A stretch of 62,205 nucleotides of DNA from Vitrella brassicaformis (lineage: Eukaryota; Sar; Vitrellaceae): positions 50,720-112,924 of the forward strand of contig CDMY01000341.1 of the NCBI GenBank assembly GCA_001179505.1. The letters run 5' to 3'. Shown here in pieces: positions 22,880 through 34,557 of this stretch. Both the position numbers and the translations under genes were made by a program. Position 1 is the first letter of the stretch. Each line of letters opens with the position of its first letter. A model generated the notes under the pieces. The model saw only the letters and a list, made by a program, of their open reading frames with translations, was not told where the DNA came from and made no database searches.

Positions 22880-23583
22880 GATGGGAAGCTGACCAACGAG
22901 TCTATCTCTTGCTATGCCGTCATCTTTCTCACCAGGCAGAACAATCTGCAGCAGGTCGCCCTGGTTGACCGTCACGTTGGTCTCCCCCGTCACGGGGCCA
23001 CCCTCGGCGGCAGCAGCCGGCCCCTGCTGACTCATCTCAGGCACGACAGTGGTGGTGTTGGCCGTCTTGCCCCGCTGCAGTGCCCGGGCCGCCCTCAATG
23101 CCCTCCTAGGCGGCGGGCTGCGGCGGTCGATTTCCACTTTAGCACAGCAGAACTTGGCCTCCACCGACACATTTGGGAAGATCACTCGCTTCTCCGGCAG
23201 CTCGTACTCGATGATCTGGCATGAGGGGTCGGTGTCCTGGAAGCGGTAGACGTATCTGCAGCCGCTGAAGGTGAGAGGAATGGAGGCAGGCACCTGCATA
23301 GACAGACACACAAAGGGAAGCAGAAACGCCAAGAGTGTGAAAGACACACAGGATCTTTCACACAGGGGCCGGGCATCGAAAAGGTCCACATCGTGTGAAA
23401 GATGGGTGTCTGTCTTTCACAAAAGGCCCCTGTGTGAAAGATCCTCACCTCTTGGCCGTTGATGATGAGGGTGGTGTTGCGCTGGCTCGTCACGGTGATG
23501 TCCCGGCGGTTGTCGACGCCCACGACCTGCGCGGTGGTCGAAGCCGCCACGAGGGCAAGGCAGAGCAAGAAGAGATGCACCAT
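22063..23583 (-). CDS. Secreted or membrane-anchored proline-rich protein, unknown family
   Basis: Six exons run 23583-23449, 23293-22933, 22810-22707, 22623-22540, 22460-22188 and 22107-22063, about 333 residues, phases consistent. The N-terminus is a clear signal peptide (VHLFLLCLALVAASTTA, likely cleaved before QVVGVD). The mature part starts with a beta-rich region with N-glycosylation sites (NTT, NVS, NVT) and several Cys. It then has a Pro/His-rich stretch (runs such as HPPPPP) in exon 5 and a short acidic end. No transmembrane helix other than the signal is seen, so secretion is likely. I recognise no known domain. Intron 1 carries a strong nested inverted repeat. Confidence 0.72.
23351..23444. 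repeat. Nested inverted repeat inside an intron
   Basis: Perfect 20-bp arms GGATCTTTCACACAGGGGCC (23351-23370) and its complement (23425-23444) enclose a second hairpin with 9-bp arms (23394-23402 and 23413-23421). All lie in intron 1 of the secreted-protein gene, one arm starting four bases from the splice donor. Confidence 0.92.
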
Positions 23584-24492
23584 CGTGGATCAGATGAGAA
23601 GGGAGCTTGCTGATGTGGTGGAGATGAATGGATGTGCTTGATGAGCGGCAGGACGACACGTGAGAGCAAGTCCGCCATCCTGCACAGACAGTCAGAGATC
23701 AGGAAAGCATTTTCAGCATCTCAAAGCCAGATCTCAGTGCGCTGTTTATTGTTTTACGACATGCCCGAAAGCCTCTGGGTGATTTAGCTGCTTGCGAAAG
23801 CAATTAACGTGCGCAGGAGAAGCGCCGACATGGCCTGGGCGGAATTGCGCGGCCAATGCCTCGACTTCATCCATCGCGAAGCCGAGCGAGATGCTCTACA
23901 TACGTCTACATACCTTGAGTGACGTTGGCAGCCTCCAGCCTCTACACAGCGGCCCTCTTCCTCACACACGTCGACTTCCCCCCTGCCGGCCATCGTCACG
24001 CGGGAGCCATATCGCACCCAAAAGGTCGGAATGTGGACAGACAGACCGACAGTCAAGGAGCGAGGGACAAAGGGAGCGGGGTAGGAAGGCTAAACAGTGT
24101 GGTTGGTGTGCGGTTGGATTGCATGCAGGCGTTTGGCTGAGCCGAGCTGAGCCCCGTGTGGTGGCGTTGTGGAGGCTGGTGGGGCGGCACGTAGAGTTTG
24201 CCGGCGGGATGGGTTGCCTGTTCGCTCATTGAACTCAATGGATCTCGAGGACCGAGTGACGTCTGACGCTGCCCGGACGTGTCCTCACATTCGGAGACGA
24301 CGCCGGTCCTTGCCTCACCTCATCGTTCGCGCAAACCCTGAACCCCAAACCCTTGCTCGAAGCTGGCCGGTGTTGGCCATGACGTGAATGTTCACCATGT
24401 AACCAATAAGTAAGAAACAAAAGCAGTGTCTTTCACGTCCATACCAAAGAAACGCTGCGCATGCCCTCACATCACACAGTGTCGGTCACTGT
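23584..24492. other. Spacer between two minus-strand genes
   Basis: This 0.9-kb spacer holds the 5' region of the secreted-protein gene and the 3' flank of the TBC gene. The part from about 24215 onward is duplicated at 57250-57482. No convincing gene is seen. ORFs of 60-146 codons here show no motifs. Confidence 0.5.
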
Positions 24493-25222
24493 TCATTCAC
24501 CCCTGGTGCCATTCACTCCCTCCCCAGGCAGACCATTCGTCCGCATCGCATCAGTCGTCTCCCCATCCTGCCCCCTCTTGCTCGGCAGCTCAGCCGCGCC
24601 GCCCTCCGCCACGGCCGCACTGCTGTTGCCCGACCTGAAGCGATTTGACGCCCCGATGAAATCGATCAGCTGCGGGCACTCTGCTGGAGCGTCACTGCTG
24701 CTGTCATTGACGTGCCGCGCAGGGGATGAGGGGGGCTGGGGGTTGGCAGATGGCGGGGCGGGGGATGGGCTGCGCCTGGTGGTCTTGTGTGGGTTGGCGG
24801 CGCTCGTCTGGTTGTTGGCGATGGTGATGACGGTCTGGTGGAGGCTCCTGAGCTCCTTGACGGCGTCCTTCAGAGTCACGCGCGCGCCCACCCTGACATA
24901 CAAACACCCAACCACACGCAGCATGCAAACAGCGCCAAAGAGTGCACCATGATGCATCTGTGTTGCCACTTGGTAAGGTCCTCCGCCACTTGACTCAGCG
25001 CATCCATGAGGTCCTGCATTCTGCTCGCCACACCGTACAGAGCCAGCGACTGGTCTTCGACCTTCCCTCTCTCAACAGGCGTCGCCGCCGCTGTCGACTG
25101 TGCAGCGTTTTGCACTGTGGGCTTCGACCGAGCGGCGGGCTGCTGCTGCTGCTGCTGTTGCTGCTGTTGTGACACTGCGTCGGTGAATGGCTTTGCGGGG
25201 GGAGAGGGGGCGAGAGGTGGAA
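24215..25222 (-). repeat. Source segment of an inverted segmental duplication
   Basis: About 1 kb covering the last two coding segments and the 3' flank of the TBC gene is closely matched, in opposite orientation, by 56518-57482. Differences include a shorter polyGln run, a TCA to AACTTGAAT-type change after a Ser run, and scattered substitutions. Confidence 0.85.
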
Positions 25223-26386
25223 TGGGGAAAGGAGCGGGGGATGTCGACACGGGCGGCAAAGGGGATGACACGGGTGTGCCTGGGACAGCCGGTGCCGCCG
25301 TTGGGTTGGGCGCTGCTTCTGGCTTTGGTGTGGGCAGCTGCTGCTTGGTTGCCCGTGACTCCAAAGCGAGATGGACCAGGGGCTGGATGGACTGAAAAGG
25401 GACACAGACAGACAGACAGACAGTCAGACGTGCAAATGTGTGTATGTGTGAAAGCTTTGGTGGAAGACCTACCTCGAGTGGCGGGAATCGCATCAGACGC
25501 TTCAGGCACCCATTCGTGTCCATCGACAACACTGCACACATGGACGGATCGGACCGACCGATGTGTGTCTACCACCGTGGCCCCATTGCCTTGCTGTCGT
25601 CGCTTACAGTGCGTTCGGACGAACTTGAGCATTGCAATGGCGAAGAAGTCCACCTGAGCAGGTAGGCGTGTAGACGCACACAGATATGCCACCCAATGCC
25701 GCCCACACACACAGGTTCAGCCAGGCTATCTTTCTCACCAGGGGCAGCGCATCAGACGACTCGCGGCTCAGCTGCTTGACGTCCTTCTTCTTGACAGCGT
25801 TGCCAAAAGGATTGTCGGCCTGTGGGGTCGATCCCTTGCTGCCGGTGGTGCTGCTCTTATGCCGCATCTGGTACGCATCGGCGAAGAACGCATCCCATAT
25901 GTGGCACGTGTCGTCCAGGTGGAACTCCCGGCTAAACAACAGCCGCACCCAACGCCTGCACAAGGACAACAGACAGACCATCATACATCAACAAGGGAAC
26001 CGAACCAAGGAATGATGAATCAGCATCTTATATACAGTAGGAACAGCTGCGGTTCAATGTCATTGGCGCAGAGGTGCTGGTACAGAGGGCCGTCGGCCGC
26101 CTTGAGCAGGCTGTGGAAGATCTGCTCGCACCGGACCACACCCGCCGATTGCTGCACACCACACACATGCACCGCACGACACGGATGTGCACGATGGATT
26201 GATGGATGAACAGCCGCAATGGCTGGGTCGGTCGCTGCTTACGGGTTTTTTCGGCGGTGCAGGAGTGGGTCCTCCCATGCCACGCAGTGCTGGTGGCACT
26301 AGAGGAGGGGCCCTGGCGGCGGGGGGGTCAGGGGCGGGCGCATAGATCTCCCTGACGGACCCCCCACAGACATCGTGCTTTGAGTT

Positions 26387-26425
<39 letters not shown>

Positions 26426-27783
26426 CTGTGCGTGTTCGCACTTCATGCCAAGCTCCATTAGGGCGCTGAATATTGCGAATGCGTCGCTTTCGAGGGCCTC
26501 CTCGCTGCCGCAACACAGCTGACTGCACACACTGCACACACAAAGGGGCGCCCCAGTGGTGCGTGTCTGGGCTAGGCGTGTGTGTGGATGCCTACGTGTG
26601 AGCCTTTGAGGTGCCCTCGCTTTGCCTGTACTGGTCGCGGAAGCACACCACATAGATGACCCCCAGCAGCTCATTCATGCCCTGCACACCACACGCATCC
26701 AACCATACGAGAAGGAGGGCATACAAACATGTAGGTGGGTGGCATCGACATGCCTCCCTCCTTCCATCCCTCCCTCCCTCCCTGTCGATCTACCAACCTG
26801 TCTGTAGGAGATGTCTTCGTGTTCTTTGCTCCAGTTGAAGAGAATGCGCTGGAGGGACTTGCGCACGCTGTCACTCTGAAACAACTCACGCTCAGCAAAC
26901 CTGACACGGACACACACAGGGAGGAAGGTGTGAGAGAGGGAGAGAGAGAGAGAGAGAGAGGGGGGCAACAACGGCGTCACGCACTCGGCGAGCCGCGATT
27001 TGCCGGCATGTGTGTGCTTTGCTTACGTCCTCTCGATGTCCTTCCAGATCTCCGCCATCAGCTCCTCATTCTTGTGCCGAACAAGCCATGGATTCTGGTA
27101 CACCACATCCAACGCACACAACACACCCAGACAGGATGCACAAAGGCGGGCAAACTGTCTGTGTGTCCTTCCTTTGCGCGCACGTGTGCTGCGTTGGAGA
27201 GGGGGTGGAACACATTTGGGTCCAGCCCGGTGAGGGCGCCAGGCTTGAGGAGCTCCTGGTGAGTGGCATTCATCTGCACACAGGGAGGGAGGGAGGGAGG
27301 ACACACACACGGCTGCCCTCCCGGTACCACAACCGACCCTTCTTGTGTCCACTCATCACCTTTTTGTATTGCTGCCTCTGCTCTTTGAGTTGTTCCACCC
27401 ACTGATCCGGCGAAGAGCCACTCAGACTCCCAAGGAACACACCCCAATACAGACGCCTGACAGCCAAGCCAACCAGGCAGAGAGAGCACCTTGTGAGTAG
27501 CCGAGCCGGCCGGTCGATGTGTCTGTCTGTATGTGCGTGCCTCGGATGGCCTACCTGAACTTGTTAAGTGGCTGTATGCCGTCGACCACCTCTGCAGCCA
27601 CACGCAGGGGGTCACACAGACGCACACGCGCACCCTCATAGTCCTGACACGGACAAGCACCACACATATGCCCGTCAGCCATTCAGTCCATCTCTTAAGA
27701 CCGTCCTGTCATTCGTTGACCTGCGTTGTGACGCCGACATCGTGTTCGCCATGCAGCACGTTCTCCTTGGCCTCCTCACTCAT
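24493..27783 (-). CDS. TBC domain Rab GTPase-activating protein, TBC1D5-like
   Basis: Fifteen exons run 27783-27721, 27643-27555, 27456-27360, 27273-27184, 27094-27027, 26900-26798, 26681-26596, 26522-26442, 26387-26243, 26151-26036, 25955-25739, 25653-25608, 25531-25473, 25391-24970 and 24892-24493, about 693 residues. The TBC domain starts with RRLYWGVFLGSL and keeps both catalytic finger motifs: the Arg finger in EIWKDIERTF and the Gln finger in YRQGMNELL. Later TBC motifs RWVRLLFSREF and DDTCHIWDAFF fit the TBC1D5 subgroup, which acts on Rab7 in endosome-to-Golgi and autophagy traffic (family knowledge). The C-terminus is disordered, with Pro-rich and polyGln segments and a short coiled coil. 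A Pro-rich insert interrupts the TBC domain in exon 9. The start ATG gives a 21-residue acidic lead exon. An in-frame upstream start codon exists but looks like 5' UTR. Confidence 0.9.
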
Positions 27784-27812
27784 TGCTCCCGCAGGCCACT
27801 CGACTACTGAGC

Positions 27813-27845
27813 AATGCCTTTCTACCGCTTCTTTCGCAAGATCCG
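27813..27845 (-). promoter_or_regulatory. Motif shared with the 20.8-kb promoter region
   Basis: On the minus strand this stretch reads GATCTTGCGAAAGAAGCGG and continues through TAGAAAGGCAT. It matches 20841-20873 (+) at nearly every base. In both places it lies 30-130 nt upstream of a start codon and points toward it. The function is unknown. Confidence 0.4.
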
Positions 27846-27939
27846 GCAAGGCACGCCAGCTGTGCGAGATGCGTGTGGCTTCAGAGGCTTTCAAAGGCTT
27901 TCGGCCGTTCTGACTTTCCGTGAAACCGCTCACTTCCCA

Positions 27940-28330
27940 GAGAGGGCAAGTTGACTTACTTGGGGGCGCATCAATTGATGCGCCGATTGATTGCGATATG
28001 GGCAGGGAGGAGGGGAGAGGGAGAGAGGCATGTATTCGTGGTCCCCTGTGTGTGTGTGTGTGTGTGTGTGCGTGGCTCTATCTCTTCCAGACATATATAC
28101 GAACTCACTAACTGACGTGCTATTAATTGTAGTTTGCATTCCGTGTGATTGACCTGCATACTCACTCTTGTGTGTGGTGCGTCAGTTGGGAGTGAGTCCT
28201 GTCTTTGTGTGTGTGTGTGCGTGTCCAGCTGGGGCGGGGAGCGGCTCTTTTCGCCCCGATGAGGCCGCGAGGACATCATGGGTGGGTGATGTCATGGCCG
28301 AGAGGGGCAAGGGGGCATGTGTGTCTGTGA
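27940..28330 (+). repeat. Direct repeat copy 1
   Basis: About 390 bp closely matched, in the same orientation, by 34558-34965. Shared landmarks are GAGAGGGCAAGTTGACTTAC at the start, TTTGCATTCCGTGTGATTGA in the middle and GGCGGGGAGCGGCTCTTTTC near the end. Copy 1 has the perfect palindrome GGCGCATCAATTGATGCGCC at 27965-27984, which is imperfect in copy 2. Confidence 0.9.
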
Positions 28331-29115
28331 GATAGACAGACGTGTACTCTTGCTCACTTTCTGCGTTGTTCTGCCATGTGTGCTGATGGTTGGATGGCTG
28401 GATGGATGGCTTGTTCTGTGGGGTGTGTATCGCGGCAGAAGATGATAGAGACGCGACACACACAGGGACACTTGCTGACTTTCTTCTTGCGTGTGCGTGC
28501 TGCATCGATGGATGGATGGATGGATGGATGACTTGGTCTGTGGGGGGTGTGTCGCGGCAGAAGATGATAGAGACGCGCCTGTGTGACGGCCGAGACAGTA
28601 CTGGCTGACAGACAGGCGGACTGATGGGACGGGTGGATGGAGGATGGATGGATGGATGGATCGACTGATGCGTGTGACCGGTCAGTCCATCCAGCCGCGA
28701 GTGACGAGACACACATGGATGTAAGCCAGACAGACAGACAGATGTATGGAATGGATGCTGGCCCGAACGGCGAGAGGAAAGGACCGATAGATGAACCATT
28801 CATGTACATACGTACATGTCTGTGTCCAAGGTTTCAACACACACACTGCAGTGACCGGACTGCACTGCACTGCACCGCACTTTATAATTATAGACACCCA
28901 CAGCGGCCGTCATTCCACCCCACACACGGTAGGTACGGCCCCAGAAGACGGCATGCACACGAGTGGCACGGACGTCCCCGACCACGCACTGTATGTATAT
29001 GTACAACCAAGGCGACAATCAGCCCACCCAGTGAGTGCCACCCGTCGGCATGTGTGCTGTGCACCCACCCACCAAAACACATGCATCGCATCCCAGCATC
29101 CACCCACCCTTCCAC

Positions 29116-30775
29116 TCATTCATCTTCCTCTTTCACCCGCACCAGCTCTGCACCCTCTGTCTTGACTGCAGCAGGAGCAGCAGCGCCAGCTCCACTTGCT
29201 GGCGGCCCATCGTCGTCTTTCAGCATTGCCGGCTGAGAGGTGCTGCCTTCCAGCTGGGGTGGCGTGGTGCCGCGGTGGATGAGAGGCTGCAGGGGGCAGG
29301 ATCCTGAGGATTCCTTCTGCAGACGGCCATTCTTGGCGCACGAGACGCAGCACTGAACAGAACAAGGGAACCACCACACACACATACACTACACGCCTGT
29401 CTGTGCGGTGCGCGCGGAGGGAAATGCTCATTCACCTTGCCGTGTTCCACCAAGAGAAGGTGCAGCGAGTGCTTGATGTCGTCAGGCACCCTGGTTAACC
29501 GGGTCACACACAAACATGAACACATGATCTTAGGCTCGCAGTGTCATACACACAACTGACTGACCTGCGATTGAGATGTTGGTACGCCTGTATGCGCGTT
29601 GCGGCCTGCGGCACCCAATGCAGCCGCTGCGCGATATGGAGCACGTGAGTGTCCACGGGAAACTCCGAACGACCTGGAAAAGGGAGATCAACCAGCAGCT
29701 ATAGCTATGGGCCATGTGCATGGGCCTACCCAGTCCGAACATCATGACACACGCGACTGTCTTGGGACCTACGCCATTGTACCTGACCAATCAGCATACA
29801 AGCACTTGTGTAGCTCCATTGCTGGCCGCTCATTCCGTTGCTGTATACCTCAGGAGCGCCGGCTTGACCTGTTCGTCGGCCACACCCCTCAAATGCTCCA
29901 GCGACGGCTCGCCAGATACCTGAACAACACGCCAAGTTGGGAGATAGATGGCGGCTGCTGCTGCTGCTTGCCTCGCTCACCACATGTCCCTCATCGACTA
30001 CAGATTGCAGAATCGCCTGGATGCGCTTCACCTGGAAGGAATAGCAACAGCCATCCCCCTGTAAGTGTGCTGACGCCCTTGCTTCTCGCGTATCCACCTT
30101 GGTGTGGGCCAGGCCGCCCTTCTGTATGGTGGCCTCGACGTCTGCAGCGGGGGCATCGAGCACCGCCCGCCACGTGGGGAAGGCAGCCTGAATGACAGAT
30201 AAGCCAGCTGGCGGTGAGATCAGCTGCAGATGGATGGATCGGTCACAGCAAGTGATGCTGACCTTCAAACTCTGGAATGTCTGCTTCGATAGCTTGTCGG
30301 TGGTGTTCTGCGAGAGCATCACACTCACCAGCATGTCCAGCACACTGCAGTCCTGAAACGCACTCACACACGCCACAAGACACACAGGCAGGTGTTTCCA
30401 TTGGTGTGGTGTGGGGTGGCATCTCACCCTTCCCTTGACGCGGTCGCCGCCATGCAGATCCCGGAGCGCCCTCTCGACGGCGTAGCACTCGTCGGCAGAA
30501 GGCCGCCGAAGATTCGGATACGGCTCCGCAGCCACCATCTCGCCACTGCCCTCATCAGCACTGACCGCCACCATCTCATCCTGACCCGCTCCTTCCTCGA
30601 CTTGAACTAATGCTTTCTCGTCCTCACTCTTGACGGCCTTCTCGTGCTTGCGCACCCTTTTGTGGCCGTGAACGCCGCTGCTGTCATCATGTTCTCGTTT
30701 GACGCTGATCTTCTTGCTATCTTGCTCCTCGCTCTTTGCCTGGCGGGCGCCCCGCGCCGAGCGTCGCAGATCCAT
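29116..30775 (-). CDS. HhH-GPD DNA glycosylase, endonuclease III-like
   Basis: Nine exons run 30775-30428, 30352-30263, 30187-30098, 30031-29981, 29919-29849, 29782-29730, 29673-29565, 29490-29436 and 29352-29116, about 367 residues. A Lys-rich, nuclear-looking N-terminus precedes the glycosylase core: DMLVSVMLSQNTTDK, the helix-hairpin-helix YNGVGPKTVACVMMF with the catalytic Lys, and SEFPVDTHVLHIAQRLHWVP with the catalytic Asp. It most resembles the plant DEMETER-like/EndoIII-like glycosylases that have DTHV and LNRxxPDDIK. Such enzymes excise damaged or modified pyrimidines and nick the strand. After HGK only one Cys pair (CCVSC) is seen, so the usual four-Cys iron-sulfur loop looks incomplete. 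The C-terminus is acidic and ends EEDE. The gene is head to head with the ADA-like gene, 138 bp apart. Confidence 0.9.
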
Positions 30776-30913
30776 CAGTCACCTCATCGCCCCGTTTTCG
30801 CAGCTCGCATCGTGGGGGCTCGAGACTGTGGGCGTCTCAGACAGGAAGAGGTGAGAAAGAAAGTTGGTCAAAGCGGACATTTCGGCGAGCAGAGGAAGTG
30901 TCCTTTTTCGACC
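30776..30913. promoter_or_regulatory. Short bidirectional promoter region
   Basis: Only 138 bp separate the divergent ATGs of the glycosylase and ADA-like genes. Both 5' UTRs and any promoter must fit here or overlap the coding regions. No TATA-like element was recognised. Confidence 0.45.
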
Positions 30914-32082
30914 ATGGAGCGGCAGTCGACGCCGCATGATAGCGAAGGTCAGCCTGGCAGTGCATCGGCCGACGGAGCGGCCAGACAGGGGATGGATGTC
31001 ATTGCGAGGCCGCGGCATCCCGTCATGGAATCGTTTGATGATGATATGGACGACGGCACAGACGAAGAGGAGGATGATGGTCCTTTGGAGGGCGGCTTCT
31101 TCACGTTGCCAGAGCCGGCCGTTCGTGCGGCCATTCCGCCCATGGAGATTGCCCTGCATGTCGATCTCGCCCCGGCAGTGGAGCTGCCCGAGGACGACCC
31201 CATGATGCAGGCCACCATCGAGCAACACGACCACGTCGAAGAACCCCGAGCGACGGTATGTACGTTCACATCACTTGAACAAATAAGCTGGGGCCGATCA
31301 ATTGATACAGAGAGCCGGGCATGCATGCATCCATTCGCCTTGTATATTATTGTGTGCCTGGGTGCTCTTGTCTCACTCTGTCAGCTTGTATGGGTTAGTG
31401 CCCAAGGCAGATTTGCTCTGCCGCATCGAAGGCAGCGTGCGACCGCAGACGGCCGTCAGGTGCGTGCGCACACGTGCGCAAGAAACCATACAGACAGCAG
31501 CTGCGTCTCATTCAGTACTCAGTGCATCATTTAAACGTCTCTCTCTGTCTGTCTGGCTCTCTTTAGGCATTACAAGCGGCTGGGTCTGCCCCTCCCCCAG
31601 GACGAGCAGGAGCAACTCGACTTGTTCACCTGTGACCCTCACCAGGACATCTGGCAAGACTTCTCGCCTCAGCTGGATCGAATTCGATACATATTCGGTA
31701 CGCACGCAAGGTCAAGCCCACAAAACGCTACGGACAAGTCGTTTTCAATGGTCGCCTGGCTGCTCTTTCATTCCTCCATTTGATTCACTTGTGCAGACAC
31801 GCTGGAGGTGGTTGAGGAGGTCACTGCCGAGGCCGTTGAAGATCGCTTCAAAGACCGAGTGGTGGTCCTGGAGATCCGCTTCTGGCCGGACTTCTTCACC
31901 AAGACATACGGCCACCAGCTCGAGGGCGTGCTGCAGGCGATGGAGAGGGGAGTGGAGAGGGGACGAGCACGGTGCAACCATGACATAGAGGTACACACAC
32001 ATCATTTGATTGCACTTGCTTGACACACATCCACACAGGCACCCGTGTCTTTCCTCTCTCTCTCTGCCGTCTGTCTGTCTGT

Positions 32083-32114
<32 letters not shown>

Positions 32115-34477
32115 CTGTATGTGTGTGTCTGCAGGTGGGTTTGATTTGCTGCGCATCATATATATATATATATGCAAGGAGGACTTCATGAAGGTTGTGG
32201 GCTTCGCCGTCGCTCACAAGGAGCAGCTCGTGGGCGTGGAGATCCCCGCTTACAGCTCACTTCTCTCGCAGCCCCTCAAGGTGAGTGAGGCGAAGGAATG
32301 GAAGGAAGGGGGAGAACACACAATACATAACCATCAACACACACATGGTTGTCTGTCTGTCTGTCTGTCTGTGCAGGATTGTGTTGAGACCATCCACGAG
32401 GCTGGCCTGGGCATTACCATGCCCGTCTCTGACATTCCCAGCATCTCACCGCCCATCCCTGACGTGGCGGCCCTCGTTGAGCAGATCCGCCCCCGCCGCA
32501 TCGCCGCCAATCTGGCAGCCGACCACCCGGCCGCCCTGCAGCTCATCAAAGCGGGCAACATCGGGGTGGAGCTCAAGGCGGAGAGCCTGCTGGACTTGTC
32601 GCGTGCGCGTCAGCTCAATGATGGTGATTATGACCTGTACATTTCCATCAACAGCGACCTGCCGGCCCTCTTCAACTCAAGGCTCCCTGAGCGGTACCAG
32701 GCCATGCAAGACCTCCTCGAGGAGACAGCATTCACCAGGACTGAGCTCATATATATGAGCTGCCACGAAATCAGGACGTCGTTGCTGCCGGACGACGTCA
32801 CGTGGGCTGTGCTGGAGAAGTTCTTCTTCGTGCTGGATGACGGCCAGGGGGGAGAGGGTGGCGACGAGGAGGGAGATCAAGGGGGAGGGGGAGGGGGTGG
32901 CAATGATGTCGGCGGCAACGACGACGACGAGGCTCATGACGATGATGGTCATGGGGGCGGTTTTCCTGGGCCGCACCCCGATGAAGCGCGGCCGCTTAGC
33001 CCGCCGCGACGTTCCCCATCTCACGGCGGCCAAAAGAGGAGCCCACGTGGCAGCCGCAGCCCCTCGCCGCCCCGCAGCAATCGGCCGGCAGCAGGAGAGC
33101 CCACCGCGCGTCTGCCTGAGTCGCCCATCAATGACTTTGACGCTGACCTCGACATGGAGCTCGAGGACCAAACCCCATCGCCCCGCAAGCAGCCCCGGAG
33201 CCGCCTGGATGACGACGAGACGCGGCCGCCTGGGCAGGCGGTCAGTGGACGGCTGCGCGATGAGGGAGAGGGAGAGGGATGGGAGCAGGACGACCCCTTC
33301 AAGACTCCGCCTCGTCGTGTGCCGTCCATCACGCCGCCCGAGCAGTCGCCGGCCGTCTCCGATGACGAGGAGGACGAGAGCGACGAGGAGGACGAGGGTG
33401 ATGAGAGCGACGGGGGCGATGACAGCGAGGAGGGCGGGGTGAAGGTCATGCCGTGTGTGGCGGTAATGTATGGGTGTGTGGCTGCCGAGCTGCTGCGGGC
33501 CGCCCAGCGAGTGTTGTGCTGCTTGGCCACTGACATCATCCGCACTTCCAAGGCCATCGAGCGCGCCGTTATCGTCAAGGCGACTGAGGTGATGCTCCTT
33601 CGCCACGCCCGTGAGTGGGTCAGACGGCAGTGTCTCGTGCGCTTGATGGCCTCGTCGGCGATGCTCTTGGCCGTCCAGGATGGCGTCAACACGTCGAAAT
33701 CTGGCGGGGGGAGTGATGAAACCGGTGCAGCTGCCGGCGGCGAGGAGGAGTCGGTGGTGCAGCCGGACGCCCTCAGTGTGTCTCCGGGCCAGAGGGGCGA
33801 GAAGAGGGGAAGGGAGAGTACGGCGCCAAGTGTCTCGTTGCGGCCGGCCAAGCGAGTCCGCCACAGCCGCCACGGCACGAAGAGGAAGAGAGCGAGTGGG
33901 CAGAAGATCGCAGGGGAACCACAGGCGAAGAGACGCCGCCTGTCCGGTACGCACACAGACACAGACAGACACAGAGACACAGAGACACAGAGACAGCGGG
34001 GAGACCTCATGGCTGACGGGTGTTTTGACGGACGATGGGGTCGTGTGTGTTTTGGTCGGTGCAGAGTTTTCGATCCCCGGGCCGTCGATGGGCCGGATGG
34101 CTGAGGGGGCCATCCAGGGGACGAAGAGGAAGAGGCAGACCGGTAACCAGCACCACCACCAGGAGCAGCACCAGGGGCAGCAGGAGCTCCACCAGCATCA
34201 AGACCAAGGAAACCAGCAGCCCCAACAACAGACCCTTACCACAGATACCACAGGCAAGAAGCGCAGACGCGGCACGCGGCTCAAGGCCGAGGCCGAGGCC
34301 GCTGCTCTCGCTGCCGAGGCCGAGGCATATATCGCCCGCCGCACCAACAAGCGACAGCAGCAGCAGCAGCAGGAGGAGGACGACGAGGAGGGAGGAGGGG
34401 AGGGGAAGGGCGAGAGCGGAGGGAACGGTGGGGCCGCCACCCGGGGATACAATTTCCGGAAGCGACGTCGCTGCTGA
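30914..34477 (+). CDS. Adenosine-deaminase-fold protein with lost active site and long charged tail
   Basis: Seven exons, 30914-31259, 31399-31459, 31567-31697, 31797-31990, 32179-32280, 32377-33946 and 34065-34477, give about 938 residues. After an acidic 115-residue start, the frame reads LPKADLLCRIEGSVRP, the ADA N-terminal motif, but the metal-binding HxH is replaced by LCR. EIRFWPDFF, MKVVGFAVAHKE and HEAGLGIT follow the ADA scaffold. The HAGE motif has become MPVSD, the GHG motif is absent (RRIAANLA), and TDDP has become NSDLP, keeping a single Asp. LPERYQAMQ and SCHEIRTS match the ADA C-terminal helices. It is most likely a catalytically dead deaminase relative. The rest is an acidic Ser/Pro/Gly tail, a helical segment and a Lys/Arg/Gln-rich end with nuclear-signal-like KRKR and KKRRR. 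The exon-1 donor GTACGT and exon-2 acceptor TTAG were chosen because they restore LPKAD. The exon-5 acceptor is less certain. Confidence 0.75.
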
Positions 34478-34557
34478 GTGATCCACTCACTCACTCACTC
34501 ACTCACTTTTGACTCGGCTGACTTCGGATGGGCGACATTCGTTCGTTGCATGTGTTT

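Larger units (their letters stand above)
27784..29115. other. Spacer with dispersed and tandem repeats
   Basis: This 1.3-kb spacer lies upstream of the TBC gene and downstream of the glycosylase gene. It includes one copy of a roughly 390-bp direct repeat (27940-28330), about one and a half degenerate units of the 122-bp repeat (near 28430-28580), a 20-bp palindrome and GGAT/CCAT microsatellites. ORFs are repeat-driven. No gene is supported. Confidence 0.6.

Noticed and set aside
24330-24360. Telomere-like AAACCCTGAACCCCAAACCCT
   Set aside because: It is too short and degenerate, and it lies in an ordinary gene flank that is merely duplicated at 57.4 kb.
32677-34113. 478-codon ORF on the minus strand
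   Set aside because: It is antisense to the long exon of the ADA-like gene and is open because of GC-rich codon bias. It has no motif and no splice structure.
30914-34477. Active adenosine deaminase
   Set aside because: The HxH, HAGE and GHG motifs are all missing, so catalysis by the known mechanism is not expected.
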